Source: Deltaproteobacteria bacterium (GTDB lineage: Bacteria; Desulfobacterota; Desulfobacteria; Desulfobacterales; ETH-SRB1). From it: DNA of 51,216 bases. Location of the stretch: positions 1 through 51,216 of the forward strand of contig JAJSZT010000019.1 in the NCBI GenBank assembly GCA_030272815.1, given 5' to 3'. The position numbers and the translations under genes were made by a program. Each line of letters opens with the position of its first letter. The stretch's first letter is position 1. A model generated the notes under the pieces. It ran no database searches. It worked only from the letters and a program-made list of their open reading frames with translations, and was not told the DNA's origin. Below are positions 7,133 to 15,479 of this stretch, one piece after another.

Positions 7133-10100
7133 ATGAAATTTCTGCCCAAATTAGGTTTGAGAAAAATACAAAGACACTGCCGACCTAATCGAAACTCATT
7201 CCGTGTTATGAAATTATTTGTGATTGTATCATCCTTTTCAATTTTGTTCACAGGATGTTGTCACTTTTGCCCACCTAAGCCTTGTAAGCCATCGCTTAAC
7301 TTAATATTGCAAGATTCCCAAGGACATAGTGTTGACCAGATAGAGATTGGAAGGACCCTCAATGTAGGCTTGAGGGGTCTAGAACCTAACCGGAGCTATA
7401 GGGTAGAACTTACCGACGACATTGGGCAATTGGTATCGTTTTACCAGCTTACCTCGAATCGAAACGGCTTAATAGAGCCGGCACCAGTCTGGTACCATTC
7501 TGGCGTTGTAGGGTGTGGCGGATACAGGGAAGAAAGCGAGCGATCTTCTGGAAGCGGTAGCGGCGAAGAAACACCTGTTATTTTAGCCCCTCGCAAACAA
7601 TACACTTTCCGAACCTTAGATGAAGCCCACGGGGTACTTGCCAACCGGACTTTCTACCTGACAATCCGAGACTTGCAAGGTACTGTGATAGGAAGATATC
7701 CTCTGCCGATTGTTAGAGAAAGGGACGATTCACCACCACACTTCTATTTCAGTAACGCCCAGGGATGCCTCATGAACAGTTTTATTAAGAATAGGGACTT
7801 TGTCTATCTAACAGGAAGAAATGTTCCGGCGGGAGCGACTATCCAGATCTTCCTTGTGACCAATCAGTATGGATGGCGGCCCGACATGAGGCTCAGAGAT
7901 GTTAGAAGAGAATATCAAAATAAACCTCACATTATCCGGTTAAAAGAAAATCAAACTACATTTACTGAAATGTTATGGCAGGCAGATTTAATTCAGGCCG
8001 GTGCGTATGATGCAGTTGTGCGGATAAATAGGCAGGAATTAACGCCAAAATTGTTTAAAGATGATATTGTTACATATACCCTTGATACAGGCATGATGGT
8101 GCAGTTTCTATCTTATGATCCTCCCTGGGTCCCTGGTGTAGATTTTGACATTGCTGGACGAATGGATAAGAATACCGGATATCCCTATTTTGAGTTTCAC
8201 GATGTCTTCGAAGTTGGTGAAGAGATGTGGGGGTCGGTTGACCCTGCAATGGTACCTGCAAGCCATCCTGGAGGGAATTATGCTGCATATTATGTCATTA
8301 AACACAGCACAGCCTCTTCTGGTCTAGATGATGAGACAGAAGGACTTGAAATTATGCCCATGAAAGAGTGGTGTATTAACTTTAGCATGATTCGTATTTG
8401 GAATAATCCTTCGTTGGGTGAGTATGATATCGTAGTTGATTTCGGGGAAGGTGATGATATCTTTAATGTTGGCACCGATTTTATCGACCGTTCCACCGAT
8501 ATTGGGGCTTTTGTCCTGAATGACCCCTCAACCAGTCCGGGCCCCTTTACAACAACTCCATATTCTTACGAGCCGGCAACATCACCTGTGAGCGACCCTC
8601 TACGTACAGATGTGTCAAGTTATTTCAATTCACCAGATTATAGGGTTACAGAAACAATGGATAAGGTACCCTTACGTGGAGTGGGTTATTATCCCAACGG
8701 TACCGGGCCATTCCCATTAGTGCTTATTGTGCATGGGAATCATAACCCTACACACGCAAGTCACACCGGATATGATTACTTATGCAAGTTGCTTGCAGAA
8801 CACGGTATAATTGCTATCAGTATTGATGAAAATTTTTTAAACGGTTCGGTTTCTGGAGAGATGGATGCTCGGGCTATTGTGCTGCTGCGGCATCTGCAGC
8901 GGTGGCGAGAGTGGAACAACACTCCCGGACATACGTTCTATAACAAAGTGAATTTAAACAAAATCGGTCTGTCAGGTCATTCACGGGGAGGTGAAGCAAT
9001 CACGGTTACCAACCTGTTCAATACCTCTTTGCATAATGCCTCGGATTCGGACCACAATTTTAATTTCAATATCAAATCGTTGTTTGCAATTGCGCCGGTT
9101 GATGGTCAGATTGGTACAGGCTATGCGGGTACGCCAATTGTCGTTAATAATGCCGACTATTTTATCATGCATGGCAGCCACGATGGTGATGTATTTACAT
9201 TTGGAGGACAAAAGACTTACGACCGCGCCTTTCCCAACGCATCAACGGCAGATGGCTTTAAGGGTTTACTATTTGTTCATGGTGCGATTCATAATTATTG
9301 GAATGAGGAGTGGGCGTCCCATCCCACCAACGATGGCGACTTTATTACGTCTTCTCTAACTCAGTTAAATGATATACCGCAACAGGATATCGGAAAAGTT
9401 TATGTAAGCGCTTTTTTTCAACTAACGCTTTTTGATAATGAATCTTCAAAAGCGCTTAAAGCCTTAATGACAGGAGATGTAACATTCAGCAGCATACCGT
9501 CTGGAGTTACTCTGGTTCATCAGTACTCTGACAAAGAGCGCATTGATTTGAATAATTATGAAGAAGACCATAACTCAAGCACGGGCAGTTATACAGGCGT
9601 TTCAAACGCACCCAGTGGTTTAACCCCATTTATTGATGACGATATTACTGGTACATGGTCTTGGAGTCCATGCGGCTTAAACAACCCATACTATATTTGG
9701 AACCAAACAAGTGGCGTCATTGCCGGGTGGAATGTAACTACATCAAACTACGAGATAAATCTGCCATCCACTATTGGCTCATTAGTAAACACCTATCCTT
9801 ATCTTTCTTTTCGCATTGGCCAGATATATGAAAACCCGGCCTCCCTTAATCCGGCTGGAGCCAATAAAGATTTATCCATTCAACTGGAACTCACTTCAAC
9901 ACCCACTCCTCAGCCGACTCACACATTAAAAGTTTCCAACTTTGATACACTGCCTTATCCGGTTCAGACAAATTTGACTCATCCTTACTATTGTGGTGGA
10001 GTTAGCCAAAACGTAACAAAATCAATGATGAAAACCGTTCGAATCCCGTTGCGTAGTTTTGTTGTAAATAAATCTGATTGGGATTTGATAGACGTTTCGA

Positions 10101-10171
10101 AAATCAAAATTAAGTTCAACCGATCAGCCACCGGTCTTGTGGTTATTGACGATATTCAATTAACAAAATAA
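7133..10171 (+). CDS. Large lipoprotein with alpha/beta-hydrolase domain (1012 aa)
   Basis: Probable cell-envelope esterase or related hydrolase; substrate unknown. Hydrophobic segment LFVIVSSFSILFTGC ends in a lipobox Cys near residue 43 after a long basic n-region. Residues about 50-330 look like beta-sandwich repeats. The hydrolase core holds LVLIVHGNHN (oxyanion side, His534), nucleophile elbow GHSRGGE with Ser617, and HGAIHNYW with candidate catalytic His720. Residues about 790-1012 form a further beta-rich domain. The ATG at 7133 has TTAGGAGG seven bases upstream; an ATG at 7208 would give a shorter signal but lacks a ribosome site. It follows an attC-like site; a 3-kb gene is very large for an integron cassette. 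Confidence 0.8.
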   Translation: MKFLPKLGLRKIQRHCRPNRNSFRVMKLFVIVSSFSILFTGCCHFCPPKPCKPSLNLILQDSQGHSVDQIEIGRTLNVGLRGLEPNRSYRVELTDDIGQLVSFYQLTSNRNGLIEPAPVWYHSGVVGCGGYREESERSSGSGSGEETPVILAPRKQYTFRTLDEAHGVLANRTFYLTIRDLQGTVIGRYPLPIVRERDDSPPHFYFSNAQGCLMNSFIKNRDFVYLTGRNVPAGATIQIFLVTNQYGWRPDMRLRDVRREYQNKPHIIRLKENQTTFTEMLWQADLIQAGAYDAVVRINRQELTPKLFKDDIVTYTLDTGMMVQFLSYDPPWVPGVDFDIAGRMDKNTGYPYFEFHDVFEVGEEMWGSVDPAMVPASHPGGNYAAYYVIKHSTASSGLDDETEGLEIMPMKEWCINFSMIRIWNNPSLGEYDIVVDFGEGDDIFNVGTDFIDRSTDIGAFVLNDPSTSPGPFTTTPYSYEPATSPVSDPLRTDVSSYFNSPDYRVTETMDKVPLRGVGYYPNGTGPFPLVLIVHGNHNPTHASHTGYDYLCKLLAEHGIIAISIDENFLNGSVSGEMDARAIVLLRHLQRWREWNNTPGHTFYNKVNLNKIGLSGHSRGGEAITVTNLFNTSLHNASDSDHNFNFNIKSLFAIAPVDGQIGTGYAGTPIVVNNADYFIMHGSHDGDVFTFGGQKTYDRAFPNASTADGFKGLLFVHGAIHNYWNEEWASHPTNDGDFITSSLTQLNDIPQQDIGKVYVSAFFQLTLFDNESSKALKALMTGDVTFSSIPSGVTLVHQYSDKERIDLNNYEEDHNSSTGSYTGVSNAPSGLTPFIDDDITGTWSWSPCGLNNPYYIWNQTSGVIAGWNVTTSNYEINLPSTIGSLVNTYPYLSFRIGQIYENPASLNPAGANKDLSIQLELTSTPTPQPTHTLKVSNFDTLPYPVQTNLTHPYYCGGVSQNVTKSMMKTVRIPLRSFVVNKSDWDLIDVSKIKIKFNRSATGLVVIDDIQLTK

Positions 10172-10189
10172 ACAGAAAAGGAGATTATC

Positions 10190-10663
10190 ATGAAAGGTAT
10201 AACCAACATTTCAGTAAATATATTCATAGCCGCTCTAGTATTGTTTATGTTGCCTCTACCTATTTTCGCACAGCAAGGTGAAAGAAAGTTTAAGAATATC
10301 AGTATTTCTTCTTATGAAATTTCAGTTCATGAATTTGAGAAACCTTTTATGAAAATAGACGCGAAGGGAACAAAGAGAAGCTACACAAAGGTGTATATTA
10401 TCAATCTTAAAGGTGATTTTGGTGAACCCAGTGCAATCCCAGTCGACATTTTTATCGGTGATTATAAAGTCCCTGAATACGGAGGCACGAAGGATGGTAT
10501 TTATTTTAGAATATATGATGAAAAACTGCTCGAAGATTTGGAAAACAAACAATTCAGTTACGGTTTTCAGAATCAAAAAGTTAAGACGTTCAAATTGAGA
10601 TTTACACCTAATGCTTTGAGACCTTTTAAAAAGGCGGAGGGAATTGGTGTCATTTCTTTTTGA
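10190..10663 (+). CDS. Small exported protein of unknown function
   Basis: A 157-residue protein with a cleavable signal peptide (MKGITNISVNIFIAALVLFM then LPLPIFAQQ, cut after FA). The mature part is charged and strand-rich with no motif I recognise. AAAAGGAG lies before the ATG and the gap to the hydrolase gene is only 18 bases, so the two are co-transcribed and probably act in the same compartment. No attC-like site separates them, so they may share one cassette. Confidence 0.72.
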   Translation: MKGITNISVNIFIAALVLFMLPLPIFAQQGERKFKNISISSYEISVHEFEKPFMKIDAKGTKRSYTKVYIINLKGDFGEPSAIPVDIFIGDYKVPEYGGTKDGIYFRIYDEKLLEDLENKQFSYGFQNQKVKTFKLRFTPNALRPFKKAEGIGVISF

Positions 10664-10665
10664 AC

Positions 10666-10728
10666 TCGTCAGGCTGTAGTGACATTTAGCGAAGCGGTCC
10701 GAAGGAAAATGTCACGCTTGACGAGTAT
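10666..10728. repeat. Long imperfect hairpin after the last cassette gene
   Basis: ACTCGTCA (10666) pairs with TGACGAGT, and inside it GTGACATTT pairs with AAATGTCAC, with an asymmetric internal loop between the two blocks. It has a two-block stem like attC but lacks GTTRRRY/RYYYAAC cores and has no U-run, so neither an attC nor an intrinsic terminator is supported. It could be a terminator substitute or an eroded recombination site. Confidence 0.5.
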
Positions 10729-10843
10729 GCCTCGTGCACCTACAAAGTAAAGCACTTGGCGATGATTTTGCTCCAGCTCAATACTAAGCCCTTTATATGA
10801 TTATCAAAGCTTGAACTGGACTAAGGTGTGGACTATGGCAAAA

Positions 10844-11032
10844 CTTGAATTGTGAATTAATTCTTTCAAATTGGTTTTTTCATTTGTCTTTATTCATCTT
10901 CTCTTCAAATGTTTTCACACAATGACTGATAGAGCTGCCAAGCTTCTCTCACCAAGCTTCTGCTTGCTCTGCCCATACTGATTTTGCTAAATGGTAGTGG
11001 CTTAATTGTCAAGCATTAATTCACAATTCAAG
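10844..11032. repeat. 18-bp perfect inverted repeat bounding 189 bp
   Basis: CTTGAATTGTGAATTAAT at 10844-10861 is repeated exactly in reverse complement at 11015-11032. The right copy is also flanked by a direct repeat TCAAGCATTAA. The 153 bases between have no open frame. The layout fits a small non-autonomous insertion or the edge of a former mobile unit at the end of the cassette region. Confidence 0.7.
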
Positions 11033-11218
11033 CATTAACACCAATCCTGTTCAATTAGTCCTTGACTAAAATCGCTTCAACGGGTTATTTTTATAAAATA
11101 TGTTCAATATATAATATTCGAGCCGCCAAGGGGGCACAAAATGTGATCTTAAAGAGTCAAAATTGTGCTAAAAAAGGATTTACTACCTGAATTTTGCACG
11201 AATTGGAGACTTTCATAT

Positions 11219-11306
11219 GCAAGGCATCTAAAGGCGAAGCCATAGTGGACTATTGCGAGCCCTTAGTAACACAGCAGATGGAAGCCTCCAGCTCGCCCGA
11301 AGGGTG
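11219..11306 (+). repeat. Dispersed repeat ending GCCCGAAGGGTGA, copy 1
   Basis: Shares an ordered set of words with the minus strand at 20829-20918: GCAAGGC, GGC-AAGCCAT, an interrupted TAGT-ACTA palindrome, AACACAGC-GATG and GCCCGAAGGGTGA. The two copies are diverged but collinear. No coding frame is conserved. Confidence 0.6.
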
Positions 11307-11590
11307 AAAATTGATGGGATAGAATCGATCATTATCCTTTTTACCATTTGGGTATTATTTTTTTGATAACATATTTTGATAGACCCGCTGGTTATCATTA
11401 TAAAAACGCTTTCTCATCAATTTTCATGCAAGATTCATGTACTATGCCTGATGGTGTATCAATAGAAACTATTATCTGTAAAATATACATGATACGCAGT
11501 TTAAGGGCCCCCCAGTTTCACATTGACTTTTGACGGTTTTCGCTGTAGGCTACCTTAAAACAAGCTATTCCGTTATCGGGAGTGTGCCCT

Positions 11591-12034
11591 ATGACAGATT
11601 CCATCCAACAATCCGAAAAAAATAGTCTCACAGGTCGTTTAAAAGAATTGCTCACGGATATCTCCCCTTTTATCGACAACGCATCTGAAGACCAGAAACA
11701 AAAGCTTTTGAGCGTGCTCGATAATCTGCGAAAAATTAACCGAAGAAAACATTATAGAAAACCATGCTCCATAACTGTAAACTACTCCACTTGGGGAGAT
11801 GCCTTCAAGGGCTTGGTGAAAGACATAAGCGCTGGCGGGATGTTTATACTCTCTATCGAAACTGACATGGTGTTCTCTGTGGGACAGGAAATAACAGTCA
11901 ATTTTCCCACTTACACCAAGAAACAAGAACCGATCCAACTCCCTGGGAAAGTTGTCTGGACCGTGCCAAAGGGAATTGGAGTAAAATTCAAGGCTAAAGA
12001 CCAGAACCTGGAGGCAATAATAGAATCCCTTTAA
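11591..12034 (+). CDS. PilZ-domain protein
   Basis: Likely cyclic-di-GMP responsive protein. Residues about 50-147 form a PilZ domain with RRKHYRKPC (RxxxR) and DISAGGMF (D-x-S-x-x-G), the two ligand-binding motifs, and the closing GVKFKAKD strand. The N-terminal 45 residues are a helical lead. I prefer the ATG at 11591 with GGGAG nine bases upstream over the GTG at 11582. No enzymatic output domain is present, so it should act by protein contact. The neighbours give no hint of the target. Confidence 0.87.
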   Translation: MTDSIQQSEKNSLTGRLKELLTDISPFIDNASEDQKQKLLSVLDNLRKINRRKHYRKPCSITVNYSTWGDAFKGLVKDISAGGMFILSIETDMVFSVGQEITVNFPTYTKKQEPIQLPGKVVWTVPKGIGVKFKAKDQNLEAIIESL

Positions 12035-12166
12035 AACCTCGCCACTTCTAACGCAGAAGGAGAAAAGGGGTCTACTTTTTACGAGACCATCAATACTGTT
12101 TTGTATTTCCCCTATCTGTTTTTTAATTTTTCTGTCATATTTTTTAAGCCTCATTGGTTCACCCAA

Positions 12167-12862
12167 CTAAATATATTTCGTTGGGTCAATAATGCCTGCT
12201 TCTTTAAAGCCCTGCTTTCTTATAATGCAACTGTCACACTCACCGCACGCCAGGCCATCTGAAGAAGGATCATAGCAGCTACACGTCAGAGAAAAATCAA
12301 CACCAAGATCAACTCCTTTTTTAATAATTTCTGCCTTCGTCATATGGATAAGCGGAGTCCTGATTTTTAGTTTTGTTTTGCCTTCTACGCCCGCCTTTGT
12401 TGCAAGATTTGCCATTCGTTCAAAAGCTTCTATATATTCAGGCCTGCAGTCGGGATAGCCACTGTAATCAATCGCATTAACTCCTATAAATATGTCGGAT
12501 GACTGAAGAACCTCTGCCCAGGCAAGTGCATAAGAAAGAAAGATTGTATTTCTTGCCGGAACATATGTTACCGGTATTTCATCTGGTATTCTCTGTGTAT
12601 TCCTATATTTTGGCACATCCAGATTATTATCTGTAAGTGCTGAACCGCCAATTTTTTTTAGATCTATATCTATTATAAGATGTTTTTTTACGCCCATGAC
12701 ATTTGCCACTTTTTTGGCTGCTTCTATTTCAAAGGAGTGGCGTTGTTTATAAAAAAAACTTAAACTGAAAATTTCAAAGCTCTCTTGTTTTGCAATGGCC
12801 ATAACTGTTGTAGAATCAATTCCCCCGCTTGAAAGTACAACTGCTTTTTTTTTATCTTTCAT
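12167..12862 (-). CDS. queC: 7-cyano-7-deazaguanine synthase
   Basis: Converts 7-carboxy-7-deazaguanine to preQ0 with ATP and ammonia, in the queuosine pathway. The PP-loop is [15 protein letters not shown]; the zinc ligands are at the C-terminus ([19 protein letters not shown]). [15 protein letters not shown] and [17 protein letters not shown] are typical QueC blocks. Start taken at ATG 12862 ([10 protein letters not shown]); the frame extends to 12880 but that would run into a repeat. queE lies upstream on the same strand, with an inverted-repeat element between them. Confidence 0.96.
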   Translation of the reverse strand: MKDKKKAVVLSSGGIDSTTVMAIAKQESFEIFSLSFFYKQRHSFEIEAAKKVANVMGVKKHLIIDIDLKKIGGSALTDNNLDVPKYRNTQRIPDEIPVTYVPARNTIFLSYALAWAEVLQSSDIFIGVNAIDYSGYPDCRPEYIEAFERMANLATKAGVEGKTKLKIRTPLIHMTKAEIIKKGVDLGVDFSLTCSCYDPSSDGLACGECDSCIIRKQGFKEAGIIDPTKYI

Positions 12863-12874
12863 AATATTATAAGC

Positions 12875-13113
12875 GTTCACGGAACGTTGAAATTAGAAAA
12901 TAGAAATTGGAAATTTGGCCTTCATGCTTTTGTACTGTTGATGTTCGTATTATCTGATAGCCCACGGTGTTCTGAACCTTTTTGTTCCACTTATCAAAGT
13001 CATGCCAGACCATATCTGCTAACGCTTCTGCCAGTTTGTAAACATCCAACTCGCAAACTCGTTTCATCTCTCCCAAATTTCTACTTTCCAATTTCAAGTT
13101 TCAAGCCGTGAAC
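12875..13113. mobile_element. Inverted-repeat element (GTTCACGG ends) carrying an IVP gene remnant
   Basis: The termini are GTTCACGG (12875-12882) and CCGTGAAC (13106-13113). The arms continue as long imperfect complements: the left has TTGAAATTAGAAA and GAAATTGGAAATTTGG, the right CCAAATTTCTACTTTCCAAT and TTCAAGTTTCAAG. Inside is a minus-strand four-helix-bundle gene fragment. The same left and right arms recur at 49519-49657 with the centre removed, and the bare termini recur at 48568-48601. Confidence 0.75.
12945..13067 (-). pseudogene. Four-helix-bundle (IVP/S23-type) protein, N-terminal remnant
   Basis: From ATG 13067, with GGGAGAG directly upstream, the frame reads MKRVCELDVYKLAEALADMV and HDFDKWNKKVQNTVGYQIIR, which resembles the first helix and turn of the 23S rRNA intervening-sequence four-helix-bundle family. 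After YQIIR the similarity ends abruptly and the frame continues into the element arm. About two thirds of the usual 115-120 residues are missing. Function in intact members is not settled. Confidence 0.65.
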
Positions 13114-13200
13114 GGCTACATAAATCTCGATAACTTTTCGGTGTCACTGACCTCTGACCTCCGACCTCTGACCCACTGTAACCCATTGATTTTTGATGGG

Positions 13201-13845
13201 TTACACCCCCCTTTCTTTCTCCGGCCATATAATTTTTTGTAGCTGAATTTGAAGTCTTACCCTAAGGTGGTCTTCAAGAATCCACTCTGCAAGTTGTGAT
13301 GGATGCATTTGCTCAATCAGAGGAGAAAAAAGTACATTTCTCATGGGAAATCCGGGAGATATTAACTTCGTCGTTTTTTTAGCAAATTCATAATCTTCAC
13401 GGCTTCCTACTACAAACTTTATCTGGTCATTCTGATTAAGTCTTTTAAGATTTTCCAAATCATTTTTATCATTCTCGCCGCTTGAAGGACATTTTATATC
13501 AACTATCTTTATACAGCGGCTATGGACCACGCTTATGTCAATACTACCGTTTGTTTCTAATAAAACCTCATATTTTTTTTCCAGAAGCTTATCAATCAAT
13601 AGAGGCGTGTCGCCCTGGAGCAAAGGTTCTCCACCAGTGATTTCAATAAGCAGGCATTTATAATTATCAACTCTGGACAGGATTTCTTCGATTCTCAATT
13701 CAACCCCTTCATAATAAGCATAGGCTGTATCACAGTATGAGCATCTTAAATTGCAGCCTGTAAGTCTAACAAAAACGCAGGGGACTCCGCTATATATCGA
13801 TTCGCCCTGAATGCTGTAGAATATTTCGTTTACTATAAGAGACAT
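13201..13845 (-). CDS. queE: 7-carboxy-7-deazaguanine synthase
   Basis: Radical SAM enzyme that contracts 6-carboxytetrahydropterin to 7-carboxy-7-deazaguanine. The cluster motif is CNLRCSYCDT (CxxxCxxC); the N-terminal IFYSIQGESIYSGVPCVFVR and ITGGEPLLQ are family signatures. The 214-residue length is normal. It precedes queC on the same strand; a 239-bp inverted-repeat element now sits in the gap, so co-transcription may depend on read-through of that element. Confidence 0.95.
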   Translation of the reverse strand: MSLIVNEIFYSIQGESIYSGVPCVFVRLTGCNLRCSYCDTAYAYYEGVELRIEEILSRVDNYKCLLIEITGGEPLLQGDTPLLIDKLLEKKYEVLLETNGSIDISVVHSRCIKIVDIKCPSSGENDKNDLENLKRLNQNDQIKFVVGSREDYEFAKKTTKLISPGFPMRNVLFSPLIEQMHPSQLAEWILEDHLRVRLQIQLQKIIWPEKERGV

Positions 13846-13863
13846 GGTAACTACTCAGGTTGT

Positions 13864-13884
13864 TAGGTTCACGGTTCACGGTTG
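13864..13884. repeat. Short GTTCACGG direct repeat
   Basis: GGTTCACGGTTCACGGTT, two and a half units of the heptamer found in the tandem array at 3.7 kb and in the inverted-repeat elements. It lies between the divergent queE and manA genes. Confidence 0.7.
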
Positions 13885-13983
13885 GTTGCCTCGAAGCTGT
13901 CCTTCCTTATCAAGTTGCCATATTAATATATTATGTGTTACAAAGCAACGTAAACAAAATGAAGAAAGGTTGGATCATATTTA

Positions 13984-15189
13984 ATGAAAAAAATATGCTT
14001 AATGAAAAATACTATACAGGAGTATGCATGGGGATCCCATACAGCTATTGCTGATCTTGTGGGCAATCAGTCTCCTTCAACAAAACCCCAGGCAGAACTG
14101 TGGATGGGTGCGCACCCAAAGGCCCCTTCTTTAGTAAAATATGATGACAAGTGGCTATCTTTACTTGAATTGATAAAACAATTCCCGGCCGATATTCTTG
14201 GGAAAGATGTAGCTGCAAAATTTGACAACAAACTTCCATATCTCTTCAAAGTCCTTGCTGCATCAAAACCTCTTTCCATACAAGCTCATCCAAGCATCAA
14301 ACAGGCAAAACAAGGCTTTGAAAGGGAAAACAGGCTGAAAATACCGTTAGATTCTCCAAACAGAAACTATAAAGATGAAAACCACAAGCCCGAGTGTATT
14401 TGTGCTTTGACACCTTTCCTGGCTTTATATGGTTTTCGCAAAATTTCAGAAATCATTTCTCTTATGGAGAAAATCTGCCTGAAAGTTTTGTACAAAGAAC
14501 TTAATAATCTTAAAAGACAACCAAATTCAGAAGGCATGAAAAGTTTTTTTCGATCTCTTATAACAATAAACGGCCGGATAAAAAAACAAATCATAGAGCA
14601 CGCGATAACAAATGCACAAAAACTATCCGAAGATAATCCCGGCTTTAAATGGATGATAAATCTTTACAAAAAGTATCCCGATGATATGGGAATTTTTGCA
14701 CCAATTCTTTTGAACTTAATTTCTCTTAAACCAGGACAGGCCATTTTTCTCCCTTCGGGAGAGCTTCACGCATATCTCGATGGCCTTGGAATAGAATTGA
14801 TGGCAAATTCAGACAATGTCCTTAGAGGCGGGCTAACAAAAAAACACATCGATGTTCCGGAACTTTTAAACGTACTTAACTTTGAAGAAACAAATGTTAA
14901 TATTCTTTTATCGCAAAAGGATAAAGATTGTGAAGGAATTTATCACAGTATGGCCGAGGAATTTGTTCTGTCTGTGATTTCTGATGAAAAAAACATATCA
15001 TATACAAGCCCTGAAAAAAGAAGTGTTGAAATAATTCTTTGTACTGATGGAAAGGCTTCCATTACAGATATCAGTATAAATGAAAATATACTTCTGAAAA
15101 AGGGGACATCGGTTATTATCCCCTCTTCGGTTAACAAGTATAGAATCGAAGGTAAAGCCACACTTTACAAAGCCTCAGTGCCTGTTTAA
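13984..15189 (+). CDS. manA: Mannose-6-phosphate isomerase, class I
   Basis: Interconverts mannose 6-phosphate and fructose 6-phosphate, feeding GDP-mannose for glycans. Zinc-site blocks are visible: IQAHPSIKQA (Gln, His), NHKPECICAL (Glu) and LPSGELHAYLDG (His), followed by LRGGLTKKH. The 401-residue length fits the class I type. The start at 13984 follows a weak AAAGG; an internal ATG at 14002 (MKNTIQEYAWG) lies closer to the usual family start. It stands alone on the plus strand just before the aromatic operon promoter. Confidence 0.95.
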   Translation: MKKICLMKNTIQEYAWGSHTAIADLVGNQSPSTKPQAELWMGAHPKAPSLVKYDDKWLSLLELIKQFPADILGKDVAAKFDNKLPYLFKVLAASKPLSIQAHPSIKQAKQGFERENRLKIPLDSPNRNYKDENHKPECICALTPFLALYGFRKISEIISLMEKICLKVLYKELNNLKRQPNSEGMKSFFRSLITINGRIKKQIIEHAITNAQKLSEDNPGFKWMINLYKKYPDDMGIFAPILLNLISLKPGQAIFLPSGELHAYLDGLGIELMANSDNVLRGGLTKKHIDVPELLNVLNFEETNVNILLSQKDKDCEGIYHSMAEEFVLSVISDEKNISYTSPEKRSVEIILCTDGKASITDISINENILLKKGTSVIIPSSVNKYRIEGKATLYKASVPV

Positions 15190-15214
15190 AAAAACTCTGT
15201 TGATAAAAAAACTC

Positions 15215-15242
15215 TTGACATATAAATTTTGATAATATAAAT
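15215..15242 (+). promoter_or_regulatory. Probable promoter of the aromatic amino acid operon
   Basis: A perfect -35 hexamer TTGACA (15215-15220) is followed 15-16 bases later by TATAAAT (15236-15242), a good sigma-70 -10 region. Initiation would fall near 15249, giving a leader of about 285 bases that includes the leader peptide and both terminator hairpins before aroA'. Confidence 0.65.
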
Positions 15243-15279
15243 GTGAGCGGTCAAAGTAAAAGAGCAATTACAATTTAGG

Positions 15280-15315
15280 AAATCTTTGAAAAAATGTTCA
15301 ATTTTCAAAGGTCTC
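15280..15315. repeat. Short palindromic repeat CTTTGAAAA...TTTTCAAAG, copy 1
   Basis: CTTTGAAAA and TTTTCAAAG flank ATGTTCAA. A close copy lies on the opposite strand at 35734-35770, and the same closing words (TTTTGCAAAGGTCTC) end a stretch at 39814-39828. It sits in the transcribed leader just before the leader peptide. Confidence 0.6.
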
Positions 15316-15329
15316 TTTAGGAGATTTTA

Positions 15330-15416
15330 GTGGCGCACAAGCTTTCAGGTAACTGTTATCGGTATTTTTTTTATTACTATTTTTTTAGTACCGGTCTGCC
15401 TGCCTGGATGCGCTGA
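15330..15416 (+). CDS. Tyr/Phe-rich leader peptide of the aro operon (28 aa)
   Basis: A GTG-started frame with AGGAG six bases upstream encodes 28 residues containing YRYFFYYYFF: five Tyr and four Phe codons among ten (15357-15386). It ends at TGA 15414-15416. It lies between the operon promoter and a terminator hairpin and resembles in design the pheL leader of enteric bacteria, where ribosome stalling at scarce charged tRNA decides termination. The stop codon is placed so that a ribosome finishing translation would cover the antiterminator strand at 15394-15400. The peptide itself probably has no function. Too short for standard gene callers; evidence is the codon run, ribosome site and RNA layout. 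Confidence 0.85.
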   Translation: MAHKLSGNCYRYFFYYYFFSTGLPAWMR

Positions 15417-15455
15417 GAAAATAAATTTAATAAGCGCAATAAGCCGTGGGCAGAC
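15394..15455 (+). promoter_or_regulatory. Predicted antiterminator pairing in the aro leader
   Basis: GTCTGCC (15394-15400) is exactly complementary to GGCAGAC (15449-15455). The second strand overlaps the ascending arm of the terminator (15444-15451), so the two structures exclude each other. An upstream pair, CGGTA (15360-15364) with TACCG (15389-15393), lies just before the antiterminator strand, in the manner of the 1:2 pause hairpin of classic attenuators. Confidence 0.68.
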
Positions 15456-15476
15456 TTTAAGGCCCACGGTTTTTTT
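15444..15476 (+). terminator. Attenuator terminator 1 of the aro operon
   Basis: CCGTGGGC (15444-15451) pairs perfectly with GCCCACGG (15462-15469) around a 10-base loop, followed by seven T. It is a textbook intrinsic terminator located 28 bases after the leader peptide stop and before the first structural gene. Confidence 0.88.
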
Positions 15477-15479
15477 AGA

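Larger units (their letters stand above)
10729..11590. other. Gene-free stretch with nested repeats
   Basis: About 860 bases without a convincing gene. It holds an 18-bp perfect inverted repeat (10844-10861 and 11015-11032) and a roughly 90-bp dispersed repeat at 11219-11306. A TTGACT-17-TAGGCT pair near 11520-11550 might be the promoter of the following PilZ gene, but the match is weak. The 61-residue frame at 11348 has no ribosome site and no family resemblance. Confidence 0.5.

Noticed and set aside
10666-10728. Hairpin after the last cassette as a third attC site
   Set aside because: The two-block stem is suggestive, but GTTRRRY and RYYYAAC cores are absent.
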